Shown here: positions 30,372 to 37,727 of the stretch, piece after piece
Numbering within the stretch: the first letter of the stretch is position 1
How the letters are laid out: each line of letters opens with the position of its first letter
Origin: a virus
Virus record (IMG/VR): IMGVR_UViG_3300042539_000290
Location: 1 to 37,727 of that record
Direction: 5' to 3' (one strand)
DNA length: 37,727 nt
Notes under the pieces: model-generated
What the model was told of the DNA's origin: nothing
The model's database searches: none
What the model saw: the letters and a program-made list of their open reading frames with translations, nothing else
Translations under genes and position numbers: made by a program

Positions 30372-30508
30372 TTGCGATAGCTAATTTAATTAGAGGAGCG
30401 AAGACAAAGGCTATTATTTTAGTCACCGGTCTTTTGGTTGCTGACAATGGTAATTACATTGTCACAGATTCTGGTGATCGTTTTATTGTAACAACAAGAG
30501 TACCTTAA
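30365..30508 (+). CDS. Small protein with phage adhesin-like motif, 47 aa
   Basis: Its ATG overlaps the upstream stop. The N-terminus is basic and hydrophobic (IAIANLIRGAKTKAIILV), the C-terminus NGNYIVTDSGDRFIVTT resembles a strand motif often seen next to phage tail genes. It ends 1 bp before the fibre gene. Confidence 0.6.
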   Translation: MVIAIANLIRGAKTKAIILVTGLLVADNGNYIVTDSGDRFIVTTRVP

Positions 30509-30509
30509 C

Positions 30510-31688
30510 ATGGCAGATATTTTTATTTATAACCTGACCACCATTGGAGGCATAGATCCATCCAATGACTGGATGATAATAGAAGATACTAGTTCTGGAG
30601 AAACCAAGAAGGTTGCTCCGGGTTCTTTACCCATTTCCACTGCAACACAAACAGCATTAGATGGTAAGGTAGACGAAAACGCTTCAATTACAGGAGCAAC
30701 CAAGACTAAAATAACCTACGACAGCAAGGGATTGGTAACTGCTGGTGCAGATTTGGCCGCTAGCGATATGCCTACAGGTATAGATGCACAAAAGATTGGA
30801 GCTGGATCGGTAGACAACACAGAGTTTGGGTATTTAAATGGAGTATCTTCTGCTATTCAAACTCAATTGAACGCTAAGCAGGGTACGCTGACGTTGACTA
30901 CTACTGGATCTAGTGGTGCTGCTACGTTGATTGGCAATACGTTGAACATACCTCAGTACTCTGGAGGTGGAGGTGGAGGAGTTGTTTCTTTAGAGGGACT
31001 AAGTGGTGCATTGCAGTTAGCGGCTGGTTCAGGCATATCTATTACTGATAACGGTACAGATACTATTACCATCACCAATACTGGTGGAGGTGGAGGGTCT
31101 GTTGCTTGGGGTAGTATTACAGGCACATTATCAAATCAGACTGACTTACAGACTGCGTTGGATGGGAAGGTAGACGAGAATGCTGCTATCACCGGAGCTA
31201 CTAAGACTAAGATTACTTACGACAGTAAGGGCTTGGTTACTGCTGGTGCAGACTTATCTGCTGGTGATATTCCAAGTGGGATTGATGCTACTAAGATAGG
31301 TGCAGGGTCTGTAGATAATACTGAATTTGGTTATTTAAACGGAGTGTCTTCTGCTATTCAGACTCAACTTGACTCCAAGACAAACAAAATAATTACGGCT
31401 AACAGACAAACTGCATCATATACATTGGTTTCTGGTGACGCTGACAAATTAGTAGAGATGAATGTGGGTAGTGCTAATAACTTAACTGTGCCTGCTTCTA
31501 CATTTATTGCAGGACAGCAAATATTGATAGCTCAATACGGAGCAGGTCAAACTACGATTGTAGCAGGAGCAGGTATGACAATAAGAAGTAATGGTGGTAA
31601 ATTGAAATTATCTGGTCAGTATAGTGGTGCAACATTGGTATTCTTATCAGCCAGTGAATGCTACCTCTTTGGTGACATAACTGCATAA
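30510..31688 (+). CDS. Tail fibre protein with internal duplication, 392 aa
   Basis: A fibre-type protein with Gly-rich hinges (GGGGGG near 152, GGGGG near 194). A block of about 75 residues (from ALDGKVDENASITGATKTK to SSAIQTQLNAK, about 48-123) is nearly repeated at about 215-290. The two copies use different synonymous codons, so the duplication is old and kept by selection on protein. The C-terminus (NKIITANRQTASYTLVSGDADKL) is a beta-rich head domain like other phage tail tips. Confidence 0.85.
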   Translation: MADIFIYNLTTIGGIDPSNDWMIIEDTSSGETKKVAPGSLPISTATQTALDGKVDENASITGATKTKITYDSKGLVTAGADLAASDMPTGIDAQKIGAGSVDNTEFGYLNGVSSAIQTQLNAKQGTLTLTTTGSSGAATLIGNTLNIPQYSGGGGGGVVSLEGLSGALQLAAGSGISITDNGTDTITITNTGGGGGSVAWGSITGTLSNQTDLQTALDGKVDENAAITGATKTKITYDSKGLVTAGADLSAGDIPSGIDATKIGAGSVDNTEFGYLNGVSSAIQTQLDSKTNKIITANRQTASYTLVSGDADKLVEMNVGSANNLTVPASTFIAGQQILIAQYGAGQTTIVAGAGMTIRSNGGKLKLSGQYSGATLVFLSASECYLFGDITA

Positions 31689-31690
31689 TT

Positions 31691-32746
31691 ATGATATTAG
31701 CAACACACGGAATAGTAGCATCACAGATAGTTACAGTGCCAGTGGCAACTGCTGCAACTGGTGTTGGTGAAACATCATTTACGGCTAATTGGAACGCATT
31801 TTCTGGCGCTTCATATTACTTGCTTGACGTATCCACTAGCAGTTCATTCTCATCGTTCGTAGGGTCGTACCAGAACTTTGTCGTTATTAGTAACTCACAG
31901 GTTGTTAGTGGGCTGACTGCAAACACAACTTACTACTACAGATTACGTGCAGTCACTGGCGTTGACGCTGATGCTGCATCATTCTTTGGCCGTGTTTATA
32001 CAGCAGGTGGAACGCTTTCATACGCTGAGGTATTGGCTACAGAGACATTGGTTGCTGATTTAAAAGCCTATGGTATTTGGTCTGCAATGAAAGCCATATA
32101 TCCAATGGTTGGAGGTGGTACGGGTACAACTGCTGCAAGACAAGCAGCGTGTGCTCAGAATTTGAAGAGTTCAAGTTTTACCAGTACATTTAGTAGTGGC
32201 TGGACGTTTGCAAGTACGGGAGTCCAAGGAAATGGAAGTAGCGCGTTTATGAATACTAATTTAAACACATTATCTGAATTAACACAAACAAATACCCATT
32301 TAAGCGTATATGTAAGAAATAATGTTAATGCTGGTTCGCCATACGATTTTGGTAACGCTTCTAATGCTGGTATGACAACAAATCCCACTTTTTTAATAAC
32401 AAGATATAGTACAAGTTTAGCATATCTTGGTATTGCGGATATTTCCTATTCATCTTCTTTTGCCTCTCTCGATTCAAGAGGTTTTTGGGTTGGTTGTACG
32501 AATGGAAGTTTAGCACAAGTTTTGTATCGCAATGCAAGTTCATTTTTAACAGGAACAGCAACCGCTGGAACATTTGCAAATAATAATTTATATTTAGGCG
32601 GAGCAAATGCTGGAGGGAATGGCGCATTTTTCACAGATAAGGAATATGCATTTGCATCTATCGGAGATGGGTTAAGCTCTACTGAAGATTCCAACTTTTA
32701 CACCGCAGTTCAAGCATTTCAAACAACCCTTTCACGTCAAGTATAA
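31691..32746 (+). CDS. Tail fibre/adhesin with FN3 domain, 351 aa
   Basis: Residues 17-105 form a fibronectin type III domain (SFTANWNAFSGASYYLLDVS, then VVSGLTANTTYYYRLRAV). A LamG/concanavalin-like beta-rich region follows (STGVQGNGSSAFMNTN, to NNLYLGGANAGGNGAF). These bind host surface carbohydrate in related adhesins; that function is inferred. It overlaps the next gene by 1 bp (TAATG). Confidence 0.8.
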   Translation: MILATHGIVASQIVTVPVATAATGVGETSFTANWNAFSGASYYLLDVSTSSSFSSFVGSYQNFVVISNSQVVSGLTANTTYYYRLRAVTGVDADAASFFGRVYTAGGTLSYAEVLATETLVADLKAYGIWSAMKAIYPMVGGGTGTTAARQAACAQNLKSSSFTSTFSSGWTFASTGVQGNGSSAFMNTNLNTLSELTQTNTHLSVYVRNNVNAGSPYDFGNASNAGMTTNPTFLITRYSTSLAYLGIADISYSSSFASLDSRGFWVGCTNGSLAQVLYRNASSFLTGTATAGTFANNNLYLGGANAGGNGAFFTDKEYAFASIGDGLSSTEDSNFYTAVQAFQTTLSRQV

Positions 32747-32973
32747 TGATAGGATATATTTTAACAATAGAACAAAAAGACGCTATACAAGGTGTATATT
32801 ATGGCTCTTATGTATTTTTTAATTGCGTACAAGATATTAACGGAGTATGGTACTTATTTTTATCTGAGCAGGACAAAGAGGAAATTTTAAATACAGAATG
32901 GGATTACCTACTTACCTTACCCGAAGCCGAGTACGTACCACCACCAGCACCACCATTCCCCCCAACTGAATAA
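32746..32973 (+). CDS. Small fibre-associated protein, 75 aa
   Basis: It has NGVWYLFLSEQDKEEIL and a Pro-rich end (PPPAPPFPPTE). The gene at 33787 has a similar layout (DGFWYIQHVEGLEAVL ... PNPFP), so these may be fibre assembly or capping proteins, each paired with the fibre before it. That role is inferred from position. Confidence 0.7.
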   Translation: MIGYILTIEQKDAIQGVYYGSYVFFNCVQDINGVWYLFLSEQDKEEILNTEWDYLLTLPEAEYVPPPAPPFPPTE

Positions 32974-33797
32974 TGCCAATCACAGGATACTCAAATACCA
33001 TCTCAGTAACAACACTGGCACCGAGCCTTTTGCTGGACTTATACCCATCAGCAGCGGCTGCATATTCTTTGCGTAAATTAAGGTCTGCCTATAGCGGTAG
33101 TGCTATTCGTGTTCGTAGGTCAAGTGACAATACAGAACAAGATATAGGTTTTTCTAACAATCAACTTGACACATCATCATTGACTACCTTTTGCAGCGGT
33201 ACAAATGGATTTGTCAAGACTTGGTATGATCAAAGCGGTAACGCAAGACACGCTACACAAACAACGGCAGCAAATCAACCGCAAATAGTTAGTGGCGGGA
33301 GTGTAATAATAGAGAATGGTAATCCAACTATTGACCACACGTCAAGTCAAGAATTAAAAATTTCTGCAGATTTAAATTTGTTAAAAATTTATTCACTGTT
33401 TGGAGTAGTAAAATTTGATTCTTATCAGAAAGAAATTTTTGGATCATTAACACCAGGTGTTCAAGCAAGTTATGGAATATATCAAGATGTAAATATAGTT
33501 TATCATACGGCTGGTTCTTCTTTTGGTTCTTCCAATGCTGGATTTGGGTTAAACTTTGCTTTATTATCAATTTATAGAAATAATACACAATCTATAAGCG
33601 TGTATAAAAATACAAGCATTTTAGGTGCATCATTTAACATAAATAATAATAATAATTTTATTTTTAGGTCTTTAAGCGGTGAGGGTAATCCAGTTAATTT
33701 AGATGGTAAATTATCCGAAGCAATAATATACGCTACAAATGAATTTTCAAATCAAACAGGATTAGAGAATAATATAAAAACATATTATGGTTTATAA
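32973..33797 (+). CDS. Tail fibre with arabinofuranosidase-like/LamG fold, 274 aa
   Basis: It begins with TGYSNTISVTTLAP, which looks like the last strand of an FN3 domain whose start is missing. After that, LDLYPSAAAAYSLRKLRSAY, IRVRRSSDNTEQDIGF and VKTWYDQSGNARHATQ match the ArabFuran-type beta fold common in phage fibres. Catalytic residues cannot be confirmed; carbohydrate binding is more likely than hydrolysis. It overlaps the next gene by 11 bp. Confidence 0.75.
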   Translation: MPITGYSNTISVTTLAPSLLLDLYPSAAAAYSLRKLRSAYSGSAIRVRRSSDNTEQDIGFSNNQLDTSSLTTFCSGTNGFVKTWYDQSGNARHATQTTAANQPQIVSGGSVIIENGNPTIDHTSSQELKISADLNLLKIYSLFGVVKFDSYQKEIFGSLTPGVQASYGIYQDVNIVYHTAGSSFGSSNAGFGLNFALLSIYRNNTQSISVYKNTSILGASFNINNNNNFIFRSLSGEGNPVNLDGKLSEAIIYATNEFSNQTGLENNIKTYYGL

Positions 33798-34017
33798 AGG
33801 CTACAAATATCATATCGAAACCGAAGCAATCGCAGCACGTCAAACCGCAGCGACTTATATGGGCTTACCAGTGCCAAACGGAGAAACGCTTTATTGGGTT
33901 AACTACAATTACTCCGACCTTGACGGCTTTTGGTACATTCAACACGTTGAAGGATTAGAGGCGGTATTAGGAGAGCCAACAGAATTTGAAGTAATACAAC
34001 CTAACCCATTCCCATAA
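33787..34017 (+). CDS. Small fibre-associated protein, 76 aa
   Basis: It resembles the 75-aa protein at 32746 in length, in a central WYI/WYL motif followed by an acidic helix, and in a Pro-containing end. It follows the second of the two interleaved fibre genes. Probable fibre assembly partner; inference only. Confidence 0.7.
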   Translation: MVYKGYKYHIETEAIAARQTAATYMGLPVPNGETLYWVNYNYSDLDGFWYIQHVEGLEAVLGEPTEFEVIQPNPFP

Positions 34018-34021
34018 TTAA

Positions 34022-35560
34022 ATGTCTATTAGCCGCATCAGGGAAGTAATAATGAATCAAGGAGATCCATCTCCTAGTGATGCCGCTAAGGATCAAAGCA
34101 GGCTATTAACCAATGCTGATATTGAAGCCCTTAGAGGAATAAATGGAAACATTCAGGCTCAGTTAGTTAACAAGCAAGATATACTTAGGAGCGGTTCCAA
34201 TATTAAGACTATAAATAATCAGTCTATATTAGGCGGTGGGAATTTAACAATATCTAGCGAAACATATTGGGGCGATATCCTTGGCAATATAATAGACCAA
34301 ACAGATTTAGTAGTAGCCTTGAGTGCAAAGCAGGACCTGCTCGTCAATCAAGTAAACATAAAATCCATCAATGGGATATCTTTACTTGGTAGTGGAAACA
34401 TTACTGTTGGCGGTGGAGGAGGTAGTGGTACGGTCACCTCTGTAGCGATGACTGTTCCTACAGGACTAAGTGTATCTCCTGCAACAATTACTAGTTCAGG
34501 TACTTTTGCAATAACTTATGCGGCAGGATACGCTCTTCCTACTACGGCTTCTCAGGCAAACTGGGATACAGCTTATACAAACCGTATAACCTCACTCACA
34601 ACCACAGGCTCTAGTGGGGCAGCTACATTAGTAAGCAATGTTCTTAATATTCCTAACTACGGAAGTGCGTTGACGGGGTATGTTCCTTACACGGGAGCTA
34701 CAACTAATGTAAATCTAGGAACCCATCAATTATTAGCTGCCCGTGGAACATTTTCAAACAACGGAAGTACTAACACGCTTACTGTCGACCATACGAGCGG
34801 CAGTGGGTATGGAATAGTAGTGACTAAAGGCGGTTCCAATGAGGCCCTTTATGTAAATAAGACAAGCGGTAGCGGAAACGCAATGACCGTAGTCGGTGGA
34901 AGAACATCGCTAGTTGATTTGGCATTGTCTTCTGTTAGTAATGCAGCAGGTGATTTCTTGACCTTGAGTGGCGGTGTAGTCCATCGCAGGACGGCTGCTC
35001 AAGTGCTTTCGGATATTTCCGTTCCAACTCCTACTCTAGCACAAGTAACTACTGCTGGTAATACTACTACAAATTCCATTACTATAGGCGGCTTAACTGT
35101 AGATACTAATACTCTTTACGTTGATTCAACAAACAATAGAGTAGGAGTAGGCACTACAACTCCTACAGCTTCTCTTCAAGTTATAGGCACAAATATTGCA
35201 CTTAGGGCAACATTAGCAAGTGGGGATGGGGGCATTATTTCTAATGACGCAACAACATCTTACTTTCAAGCATTGACAGTGGGAAATGCTGCGAGAGATA
35301 TTGGCATTTCTGGTAAAGAAGTAATATTCAAAAGTGGAACTGTATATTCCGAATCGATGAGAATTTTTAGTTCGAGAAATGTTGCAATCGGGACTAATGT
35401 TGACAATGTCTATAAGTTAAATGTTAATGGCGATGTCAATTCAACTTCATACTTTGTAAATGGAGTTGCAGGATATACTGGAATGTTAGTAATTCCAACA
35501 AACCCCCCGGGTCAACAGAACATTGACATTCAAGGGGGGATAATTGTAAATGTTTTTTAA
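34022..35560 (+). CDS. Long tail fibre protein, 512 aa
   Basis: The N-terminus is helical. Two INNQSILGGGNLTI / INGISLLGSGNITV repeats and a Gly-rich hinge follow. LTTTGSSGAATLVSNVLNIPNY recurs from the 392-aa fibre (TTTGSSGAATLIGNTLNIPQY), so the two share a module. The C-terminal 200 residues are beta-rich (GVGTTTPTASLQVIGTN, DNVYKLNVNGDVNST) as in phage fibres that precede a chaperone domain, but no S74 peptidase is visible. Confidence 0.8.
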   Translation: MSISRIREVIMNQGDPSPSDAAKDQSRLLTNADIEALRGINGNIQAQLVNKQDILRSGSNIKTINNQSILGGGNLTISSETYWGDILGNIIDQTDLVVALSAKQDLLVNQVNIKSINGISLLGSGNITVGGGGGSGTVTSVAMTVPTGLSVSPATITSSGTFAITYAAGYALPTTASQANWDTAYTNRITSLTTTGSSGAATLVSNVLNIPNYGSALTGYVPYTGATTNVNLGTHQLLAARGTFSNNGSTNTLTVDHTSGSGYGIVVTKGGSNEALYVNKTSGSGNAMTVVGGRTSLVDLALSSVSNAAGDFLTLSGGVVHRRTAAQVLSDISVPTPTLAQVTTAGNTTTNSITIGGLTVDTNTLYVDSTNNRVGVGTTTPTASLQVIGTNIALRATLASGDGGIISNDATTSYFQALTVGNAARDIGISGKEVIFKSGTVYSESMRIFSSRNVAIGTNVDNVYKLNVNGDVNSTSYFVNGVAGYTGMLVIPTNPPGQQNIDIQGGIIVNVF

Positions 35561-35568
35561 TAGATTTG
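35561..35568 (+). promoter_or_regulatory. TAGATTTG box 3 nt before an ATG
   Basis: A TAnnTTTG match ends 3 nt before the ATG at 35572, directly after the fibre stop. A leaderless mRNA is expected if it is used. Confidence 0.45.
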
Positions 35569-35571
35569 TAC

Positions 35572-35853
35572 ATGCAATACACTGTAATACAAGATGTAGT
35601 AGTTCCAACCAAAGGTGTTGGTAAATTATTTTATATGACAGCAATATCTATTCCATTACCGGGGACTGGAGCTAGCTTTTATTGGTCAGTAAGCACCGAG
35701 GTCGTAGATCCAGAAACACTAGAAACTCAAGCTGGCGTTGTTGTATTAGAGGGTAATCTTTATATGGATGACCAAACATATTCTCAGTGGGGAACTGATG
35801 ATGAATATGCTATAGACTGGGCACTACAACAATTAGGATTCACTAAAATATGA
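35572..35853 (+). CDS. Hypothetical tail-region protein, 93 aa
   Basis: I use the ATG at 35572 (MQYTVIQDVVVPTKG) instead of an upstream TTG. It is acidic and beta-rich with Trp/Tyr. No family is recognised. Its stop overlaps the next ATG by 4 bp. Confidence 0.7.
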   Translation: MQYTVIQDVVVPTKGVGKLFYMTAISIPLPGTGASFYWSVSTEVVDPETLETQAGVVVLEGNLYMDDQTYSQWGTDDEYAIDWALQQLGFTKI

Positions 35854-36116
35854 AATTAAATCTAAATTTACCAATCGTTGCATTGGACGGAACTGAGATT
35901 GCTGATTCAAATATCGGCAAATTAATTGCACAAGTTTTAGCACAGGGTTCAAAGGGAGATGCCTTAAAATTTTGGCACTGGGCTCAGAAACTTTATGCAG
36001 GAGAAGAGTTGGACTTGGATCCAACAGATGCAGAAACATTAAAGAATGCAATCAAGGATAATGAAGCTTTGACTATTCTTGCCAAGGCTCAGGCTCTTGC
36101 TTGCTTCTCAAAATAG
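35850..36116 (+). CDS. Conserved phage protein, 88 aa
   Basis: A helical protein (MKLNLNLPIVALDGTEIAD, then SKGDALKFWHWAQKLYAGEEL, then EALTILAKAQALA), a layout I recall from phages near tail or lysis genes. Function unknown. Confidence 0.75.
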   Translation: MKLNLNLPIVALDGTEIADSNIGKLIAQVLAQGSKGDALKFWHWAQKLYAGEELDLDPTDAETLKNAIKDNEALTILAKAQALACFSK

Positions 36117-36134
36117 CATTTGATATTTTGGTAT

Positions 36135-36142
36135 TATATTTG
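36135..36142 (+). promoter_or_regulatory. TATATTTG box for the lysis cassette
   Basis: A perfect -7 element 7 nt before the ATG at 36150, in the 33-bp gap before the lysis genes. No -33 match at the normal spacing. Confidence 0.5.
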
Positions 36143-36149
36143 AACAATA

Positions 36150-36407
36150 ATGAAATTCCCAATTGACTTTGATCAATTCAAAAGTGACCCAGCAAAAGCG
36201 ATTACATTCTTAATGTTGATCGTTGTGAGTGTTTTATATTATCGTGCAGAAAGCCAAAGCAAAGACATCAATGATCGATGTGAAGACCGGTTACAGCAAT
36301 GCGAAGCAAAACTTGAGCAACTATCAAAGCAGTTAAAAACGCAAGATTCACTTTGCTCTGCATTGATTACTGAGATATCAATTTATAAAAATTTAGGCAA
36401 AATATGA
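36150..36407 (+). CDS. Inner-membrane spanin-like protein, 85 aa
   Basis: One N-terminal membrane helix (ITFLMLIVVSVLYYRA, about residues 18-33) is followed by a charged coiled coil (CEDRLQQCEAKLEQLSKQLK). That is the layout of an i-spanin, which links the inner and outer membranes during lysis. It overlaps the next gene by 4 bp. Confidence 0.65.
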   Translation: MKFPIDFDQFKSDPAKAITFLMLIVVSVLYYRAESQSKDINDRCEDRLQQCEAKLEQLSKQLKTQDSLCSALITEISIYKNLGKI

Positions 36408-36598
36408 AACTACTTTACGCCCTAGTAGCTATCGCCTTGATTATGGCGGTAACAATTGAACCAAGTATCGAAGAAAAAGCAGAGGAGCAGATACACCACT
36501 CCGAAATGATGTGCGATAGTGCTGCAATGGTTTTGGATGAAATCCACAATTTGAACGATAGTTTAATGATTCAAAAATATTTCTATGAAAGTAAGTGA
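36404..36598 (+). CDS. Small secreted or membrane protein, 64 aa
   Basis: An N-terminal hydrophobic segment (LLYALVAIALIMAV) is followed by an acidic, His/Met-rich region. It has no lipobox, so it is not an o-spanin by sequence. It lies inside the lysis cassette and overlaps the holin candidate by 14 bp; a role in lysis timing is possible. Confidence 0.6.
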   Translation: MKLLYALVAIALIMAVTIEPSIEEKAEEQIHHSEMMCDSAAMVLDEIHNLNDSLMIQKYFYESK

Positions 36599-36806
36599 AG
36601 TATTTAAAGGCGACAAGGGCGAGTTCAGTTCTAAAAGATTCGTGGGCATCGTTGGTGCTTTGGTTCTTTTTGGCAGCTTGGTTTATTACAATACTCCTCA
36701 GCTCGTTGAGGCGGTGGAGTTTATCACTATTTTCTCGTTAGGATACACAGTAATAGATAAGTACACAAATGGCAAAGCAAGCACAGATAGCAAAGCACAA
36801 GGCTAA
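36585..36806 (+). CDS. Holin candidate, 73 aa
   Basis: Two hydrophobic segments (FVGIVGALVLFGSLVYY, about 19-35; FITIFSLGYTVI, about 46-57) with charged ends and a Lys-rich tail fit a small class II-type holin. The position between spanin-like and endolysin genes supports this. Confidence 0.65.
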   Translation: MKVSEVFKGDKGEFSSKRFVGIVGALVLFGSLVYYNTPQLVEAVEFITIFSLGYTVIDKYTNGKASTDSKAQG

Positions 36807-36882
36807 GCCTAAAAGGAGAAGGCCCGGAGTACACTCTAAAAACAATAAACCATGCAAAAAATATCGTGGGCAGGGGCGCTAA
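36769..36882 (+). CDS. Tiny Arg/Lys-rich protein overlapping two lysis genes, 37 aa
   Basis: It reads MAKQAQIAKHKAKPKRRRPG, with VHSKNNK and an end KKYRGQGR. I recall the RRPGVHSK...YRGQGR pattern from many Bacteroidota phages at this spot. It overlaps the holin end by 38 bp and the next gene's start by 31 bp, in different frames. Confidence 0.7.
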   Translation: MAKQAQIAKHKAKPKRRRPGVHSKNNKPCKKYRGQGR

Positions 36883-37247
36883 TACTATTGCTGTCTAGCT
36901 GCTCTGCGCAGTGGCATCTAAAGAAGGCGTGCAAGAAAGATCCCGTAATCTGTCAACCACAGGTCGTAAAGTTCGATACAATTATCTACACAGACTCAGT
37001 TGAGATTTTTGAAACCTTTTACACCGAGGTAAGCGACACCATTGTGATAGATACCGGGAGTGTTATAGTCAAGATAATCAGAGACCATGACATTATAAGG
37101 ACTTATGTAAAGCAGAAGCCAGATACTATCAAGGTTTCAAAGACAATTACTTTACCTCCAAGGATTTCTGTAAAAGAATGCGATTACCCATGGTGGTTGG
37201 TTATTGTCTCAATAGTATTATTTTTGCTAATAGTATTAAGAAAATAA
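36852..37247 (+). CDS. u-spanin candidate (lipoprotein with C-terminal membrane helix)
   Basis: The N-terminus MQKISWAGALILLLSSCSAQ is a lipoprotein signal with lipobox LSSC. The middle is beta-rich and periplasmic. The C-terminus PWWLVIVSIVLFLLIVLRK is a membrane helix. A lipid anchor at one end and a membrane helix at the other is the layout of a unimolecular spanin, which fuses the two membranes in the last step of lysis. 131 aa, a typical size. Confidence 0.75.
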   Translation: MQKISWAGALILLLSSCSAQWHLKKACKKDPVICQPQVVKFDTIIYTDSVEIFETFYTEVSDTIVIDTGSVIVKIIRDHDIIRTYVKQKPDTIKVSKTITLPPRISVKECDYPWWLVIVSIVLFLLIVLRK

Positions 37248-37251
37248 GATT

Positions 37252-37727
37252 ATGAACATTACAGAAAACTTTACTTTGCGTGAATTGACATATAGTCAAA
37301 CAGCAATCAAAAACGAAATTCCAAACATCCCAAAGGACCCGGCTGTATTGGAGAACTTAAAGACATTGTGCGAGCAGGTACTTGAGCCTTTGCGTGAGGG
37401 CTTGGGTATGCCAATCAAAATCACTAGTGGGTACAGGTCAATCGCATTGAACAAGTACATCGGTGGCTCTAAGACTAGCCAGCACAACACAGGTGAAGCT
37501 GTTGACTTTGACTTGAATGAGAATAACGCAAAAGCATTCGAGTACATTGCAAGCAACCTTGAGTTTGATCAGATGATATGGGAGTTCGGTACCGATGAGA
37601 ATCCCGATTGGGTTCACGTTTCATTCAGAGAGGGTCAAAACAGAAAGCAACTGTTGAAGGCTTACAGAATGGAAAAGAATACCCATTACACAGTAATGCC
37701 ACATCCTTCACAAGTGGAAGCCAAGGC
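37252..37727 (+). CDS. Endolysin, peptidase M15 type (3' partial)
   Basis: The open frame runs off the window; 158 codons are visible. It has the M15 zinc-site motifs: SGYRS, GGSKTSQHNTGEAVDFD (His and Asp) and PDWVHVSF (His). These enzymes cut peptide bonds of the cell wall. M15 proteins of this kind are about 150-170 aa, so only the last residues are probably missing. It closes the lysis cassette 4 bp after the u-spanin candidate. Confidence 0.9.
   Translation, partial: MNITENFTLRELTYSQTAIKNEIPNIPKDPAVLENLKTLCEQVLEPLREGLGMPIKITSGYRSIALNKYIGGSKTSQHNTGEAVDFDLNENNAKAFEYIASNLEFDQMIWEFGTDENPDWVHVSFREGQNRKQLLKAYRMEKNTHYTVMPHPSQVEAK

Noticed and set aside
1-37727. tRNA, rRNA or integrase genes
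   Set aside because: No cloverleaf with a T-loop GTTCGA and acceptor stem was found by eye, and no tyrosine or serine recombinase motifs are present, so there is no evidence of lysogeny in this window.

Overview
This window looks like part of a dsDNA bacteriophage genome, tailed and probably infecting a Bacteroidota host. No bacterial housekeeping gene or tRNA is visible. The phage assignment rests on a giant virion protein, a tail-fibre block, a lysis cassette, a phage recombination/replication module and dozens of tightly packed small ORFs. The host inference rests on repeated TAnnTTTG promoter boxes (the Bacteroidota -7 element, in several places with TTTG 19-20 bp upstream), A-rich leaders that mostly lack Shine-Dalgarno sites, and BT4734-like and DUF1071-like replication proteins.

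Layout. (1) 1-4647, + strand: the 3' part of a giant structural protein with an LPD38-like C-terminal region. (2) 4653-11284, - strand: VRR-NUC nuclease, SNF2-like helicase, a run of tiny genes joined by nearly identical Shine-Dalgarno junctions, and a large primase/SF3 helicase. (3) 11285-11525: AT-rich origin-like block, then a terminator. (4) 11526-14004, - strand: SSB-like protein, RecE/lambda-exo-like nuclease, DUF1071/Sak-type annealing protein and a DnaA domain IV-like protein. (5) 14048-22719, - strand: two operons of small accessory proteins driven by near-identical promoters, including a DUF7227-like Cys-rich protein and a RadC-like protein. Several genes here carry the same palindromic hairpin 18-31 nt before the start codon. 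(6) 22.8-24.3 kb: repeat-rich spacer, tandem terminators and one unknown basic protein. (7) 24340-27319: a small gene, a second origin-like block, a complete phage groEL-groES pair and a convergent winged-helix protein. (8) 27363-37727, + strand: tiny Lys-rich proteins, a GIY-YIG homing endonuclease, three fibre genes interleaved with small proteins, and a lysis cassette (spanin-like protein, holin candidate, u-spanin candidate, M15 peptidase endolysin running off the window).

How it fits together. The left and middle minus-strand genes plausibly copy and recombine the DNA. The 8-kb accessory block probably modulates the host. The chaperonin pair would fold virion proteins. The right plus-strand block builds fibres and lyses the cell. 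The two AT-rich repeat blocks, next to the primase and to groEL, are the best origin candidates.

The most notable non-coding signals are the GTCTCTTC(G/A)AAGAGAC hairpin family, the duplicated origin-like block, TAnnTTTG boxes placed so close to ATGs that leaderless mRNAs are expected, and gene junctions in which the Shine-Dalgarno of the next gene encodes a GGNK tail of the previous protein. All family names come from reading motifs by eye; no database search was run.
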